Assembly: GCA_947475415.1 (NCBI GenBank)
Contig: CANJLH010000032.1
Coordinates: 1 to 33,262 of the forward strand
Length of the DNA: 33,262 nucleotides
Reading direction: 5' to 3'
Source of the DNA: Caulobacteraceae bacterium
GTDB lineage: Bacteria; Pseudomonadota; Alphaproteobacteria; Caulobacterales; Caulobacteraceae
Shown here: positions 31,434 to 33,262 of the stretch, piece after piece
How positions within the stretch are numbered: the first letter of the stretch is position 1
Layout: the number at the start of each line of letters is the position of its first letter
The notes under the pieces: generated by a model
What the model was told of the DNA's origin: nothing
Databases searched by the model: none
Seen by the model: only the letters and a program-made list of their open reading frames with translations
Translations under genes and position numbers: made by a program

Positions 31434-33262
31434 ATGAATTCCCAAAAATCCACTGAATCAGGCGCCGCACCAAGGAGCGTGCGGATCGAGGTCGCCCAGG
31501 CTCGCACTGCGCCGCCGCCTCTCCCCGCCCACGCCGCCCCAGGCGCGATCCGCGCGGTTCCGGCTGATCAACACGCGGGCGAAGCCGGTCTCCACCCCAT
31601 CCACATCGTGGTCAAGCCCGGCGATGTCGTGGCCCTGCCCGCGAATATCGATCTGCAGAAAATTGAAGTGCTGGGCGATGATCTCGTCATCCAGCTTCCC
31701 GATGGCCGCGTGCTGGTTATCGATGGAGGCGCGGCCAATCCGCCGCAACTCGCCGTCGGCGACGCTGTCATTCCACCCTCGACGATCGCCGCGCTTATTG
31801 GCGAAACACAGATCGAGCCTGCGGCTGGCGCGCCGACGAGTTCGGGCGGTGATTTTGAAGTGCCCGTCGGCGACATTGGCAGTGGCCTGGGCCTGACCTC
31901 TCTGCTGCCCCCGACGGAACTCGCCTTCGCTGCGCCGGAAGAACCGGAACTGACCCCACCGCTACCGACGCCACTCGTCGCGCCGCTGCCGCCGCCAACT
32001 CCGCCACCGCCTGCGCCCCCGCCGCCTCCCGCACCACCTGCGCCTCCTCCGCCAGCTCCGCCTGCGCCGCCTGCGCCGCCTGCGCCGCCGCCGCCAGCTC
32101 CTCCGGCGCCGCCACCCCCGCCGCCTCCGCCGCCTCCGCCGCCGCCACCACCACCACCGGTGGTGCAGAGCCGCAATGTGGTCGTGGACGAAGATGATCT
32201 CGCAAAAGGCAGCTCACCGAACCCGCCGCCGCAGCAGGCCGACGCGTTCACGATTTCAACGTCCGGCGGCGTCAAGACCCTGACCATCGCCGGCCAGGTG
32301 GTGATAAACAACGGCGTCTTTGCGCCCGTGAACATCACCACGCCCCTGGGCAACACCCTGGCGGTGACCGGCTACAACGCCGGAACCGGCCAGCTGACCT
32401 ACAGCTACACGCTCCTCGACAACGAGGCCCATGCCGCTGGCGTCGGGGAAAACGATCTCATTGAGACTCTGTCTGTCGTCGCCACCGACAATCAGAACGC
32501 CACCGGCAGCGGCTCGGTGACGGTCCGCATTATCGACGATGTGCCGACAGCCGTGAATGACTCTGCTGCGACCACCAATAGCGCCCCGGTGGACATCAGC
32601 GTCTTCGCCAATGACACCTTCGGCGCCGACGGTGTCGACACCGACAACAATCCCGCGGTTCGTGTGACAAACACCGCCGCCGGCAAAGGGACCGTGGTCT
32701 ACAACGCCGCCGCCGGGACCTTTACCTACACGCCGAACCCGGGCGCGACGGGAACCGATAGTTTCACCTATACGATCACCGATGGTGATGGTGATCCATC
32801 GACTGCGACGGTCACGATCGTTCTCGACAACACCCCGATCATCACCAACCTGACGCCCCTGGCCCAGGGCGGCGACGTCAGCGTCGATGAGGATGACCTG
32901 TCTGACGGCAGTTCGCCCAACGCCGCGGCGCTAACCCAGACCGGGACCTTCAACATTTCCGCTCCTGACGGCGTGAAGGACCTGACCATCGCCGGTCATG
33001 CGGTGATTACGGGCGGCGTCTTCGCGGCCACCAGCTTCACTACAGCGCTCGGCAACACCCTGGCGGTGACCGGCTATAACGCCGGAACCGGTGTGATCAC
33101 CTACAGCTACACCCTCGCCGACAACGAGGCCCACGCCAACGCCGGCGGTGAGAACAACCTGTTCGAGAGCCTGGCCGTCGTCCTCACCGACACCGACGGC
33201 GACGCGGCTAACGCCAGCCTCGATGTACGCATCGTCGACGACGTGCCCACCGCCGTCAACGA
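31434..33262 (+). CDS. Giant LapA-like repeat adhesin, N-terminal part (runs off right edge)
   Basis: An uninterrupted frame of 609 codons from ATG 31434 to the window end. Residues about 55-165 form a retention-module-like domain (HIVVKPGDVVALP, LPDGRVLVIDGG, then VGDIGSGLGLTSLLPPTEL). PAAG at 129-132 matches the (T/A/P)AAG cleavage site of LapG proteases. Residues about 169-242 are almost all Pro and Ala. From residue 243 there are approximately 233-residue repeats beginning VDEDDL, holding NTLAVTGYNAGTG and SYTL-DNEAHA and ending IDDVPTAVND, plus a cadherin/VCBS-like unit (GTFTYTPNPGATGTDSFTYT). No signal peptide, as for type I export. In the LapA model the N-terminus plugs the pore until LapG cuts it. 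The ribosome site is weak. Both strands of the proline-rich part are low-complexity, but only this frame fits. Confidence 0.9.
   Translation, partial: MNSQKSTESGAAPRSVRIEVAQARTAPPPLPAHAAPGAIRAVPADQHAGEAGLHPIHIVVKPGDVVALPANIDLQKIEVLGDDLVIQLPDGRVLVIDGGAANPPQLAVGDAVIPPSTIAALIGETQIEPAAGAPTSSGGDFEVPVGDIGSGLGLTSLLPPTELAFAAPEEPELTPPLPTPLVAPLPPPTPPPPAPPPPPAPPAPPPPAPPAPPAPPAPPPPAPPAPPPPPPPPPPPPPPPPPVVQSRNVVVDEDDLAKGSSPNPPPQQADAFTISTSGGVKTLTIAGQVVINNGVFAPVNITTPLGNTLAVTGYNAGTGQLTYSYTLLDNEAHAAGVGENDLIETLSVVATDNQNATGSGSVTVRIIDDVPTAVNDSAATTNSAPVDISVFANDTFGADGVDTDNNPAVRVTNTAAGKGTVVYNAAAGTFTYTPNPGATGTDSFTYTITDGDGDPSTATVTIVLDNTPIITNLTPLAQGGDVSVDEDDLSDGSSPNAAALTQTGTFNISAPDGVKDLTIAGHAVITGGVFAATSFTTALGNTLAVTGYNAGTGVITYSYTLADNEAHANAGGENNLFESLAVVLTDTDGDAANASLDVRIVDDVPTAVN
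31818..31829 (+). other. Putative LapG cleavage site (PAAG) in the adhesin
   Basis: Codons for Pro129-Ala130-Ala131-Gly132. In LapA-type adhesins the protease cuts between the two alanines of a (T/A/P)AAG motif about 100-130 residues from the N-terminus. Position, motif and the adjacent lapG-like gene agree. Confidence 0.65.
31938..32159 (+). repeat. Proline/alanine-rich low-complexity tract in the adhesin
   Basis: About 74 codons of CCG/CCT/CCA and GCG/GCC encoding runs of PPAPP type and a final stretch of sixteen prolines. It lies between the retention module and the first adhesin repeat and probably forms a stiff polyproline rod. Strand-slippage length variation is plausible here. Confidence 0.85.
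32181..33262 (+). repeat. Approximately 699-bp tandem repeats of the adhesin (one full unit and part of the next)
   Basis: The unit starting at VVVDEDDL (Asp codon 32187) recurs at VSVDEDDL (Asp codon 32886), a period of 699 bases. DNA identity is strongest where both encode NTLAVTGYNAGTG (about 32349 and 33051, offset 702). The repeats probably continue past the window. Confidence 0.85.

Noticed and set aside
31568..32356. Minus-strand frame with long polyglycine opposite the adhesin
   Set aside because: Antisense of the proline codons. The plus strand is open from 31434 to the end with clear adhesin repeats and a LapG motif.

Overview
The window is a high-GC chromosomal segment of an alphaproteobacterium, most likely of the order Caulobacterales (Phenylobacterium/Caulobacter type). 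This rests on the overall composition, the gene repertoire (many acyl-CoA, flavin and sulfotransferase enzymes), a CtrA-type TTAA-N7-TTAA box and GANTC (CcrM-type) sites in the promoter region of a large adhesin. The genus is an inference; there is no rRNA, tRNA or other taxonomic marker in the window. No mobile element, CRISPR array or phage gene was seen.

Layout. (A) 1-4.0 kb, minus strand: a truncated gene and a complete gene for RTX-type calcium-binding proteins that share an N-terminal motif, with a likely Rho-independent terminator between them, then a cytoplasmic GGDEF-EAL protein. (B) 4.2-11.2 kb: a luciferase-like oxidoreductase and a carboxylesterase (+), an acyl-CoA dehydrogenase/methyltransferase pair (-), then a sulfotransferase, a DUF35 zinc-ribbon protein and a thiolase-like protein (+). 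The last two resemble the DUF35/Ltp2 aldolase pair of steroid side-chain breakdown. (C) 11.2-19.8 kb: GNAT acetyltransferase, exported VOC protein, small lipoprotein, SDR, a class B flavin monooxygenase, a second sulfotransferase, a Spinster-like MFS transporter, an HsaA-like acyl-CoA dehydrogenase-fold protein and a small conserved protein. (D) 19.8-26.9 kb: YafY-type regulator with a palindrome in its divergent promoter, GFA protein, GST, then a minus-strand operon (APH-type phosphotransferase, MaoC-like hot-dog protein, patatin, dienelactone hydrolase), and a divergent CrtC/DUF7064-like protein. Regions B-D look like catabolism or modification of a hydrophobic, possibly steroid- or terpenoid-like, compound. 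The substrate is not shown by the sequence.

(E) 27.0 kb to the end: a SleB-type cell-wall hydrolase, an HlyD/LapC-type type I secretion adaptor, a translationally coupled ribbon-helix-helix/PAS-like regulator, a divergent LapG-type periplasmic cysteine protease, and the first 1.8 kb of a very large adhesin. The adhesin has a retention-module-like N-terminus with a PAAG site matching the LapG cleavage motif, then an approximately 70-residue proline-rich hinge and approximately 233-residue tandem repeats running off the right edge. This is a LapA/LapG-like surface adhesin system whose ABC ATPase, TolC-like pore and LapD-like c-di-GMP receptor are not in the window. It is the most distinctive system here, especially with the RHH-PAS protein, the TTAAT-rich control region and the CtrA-type box.
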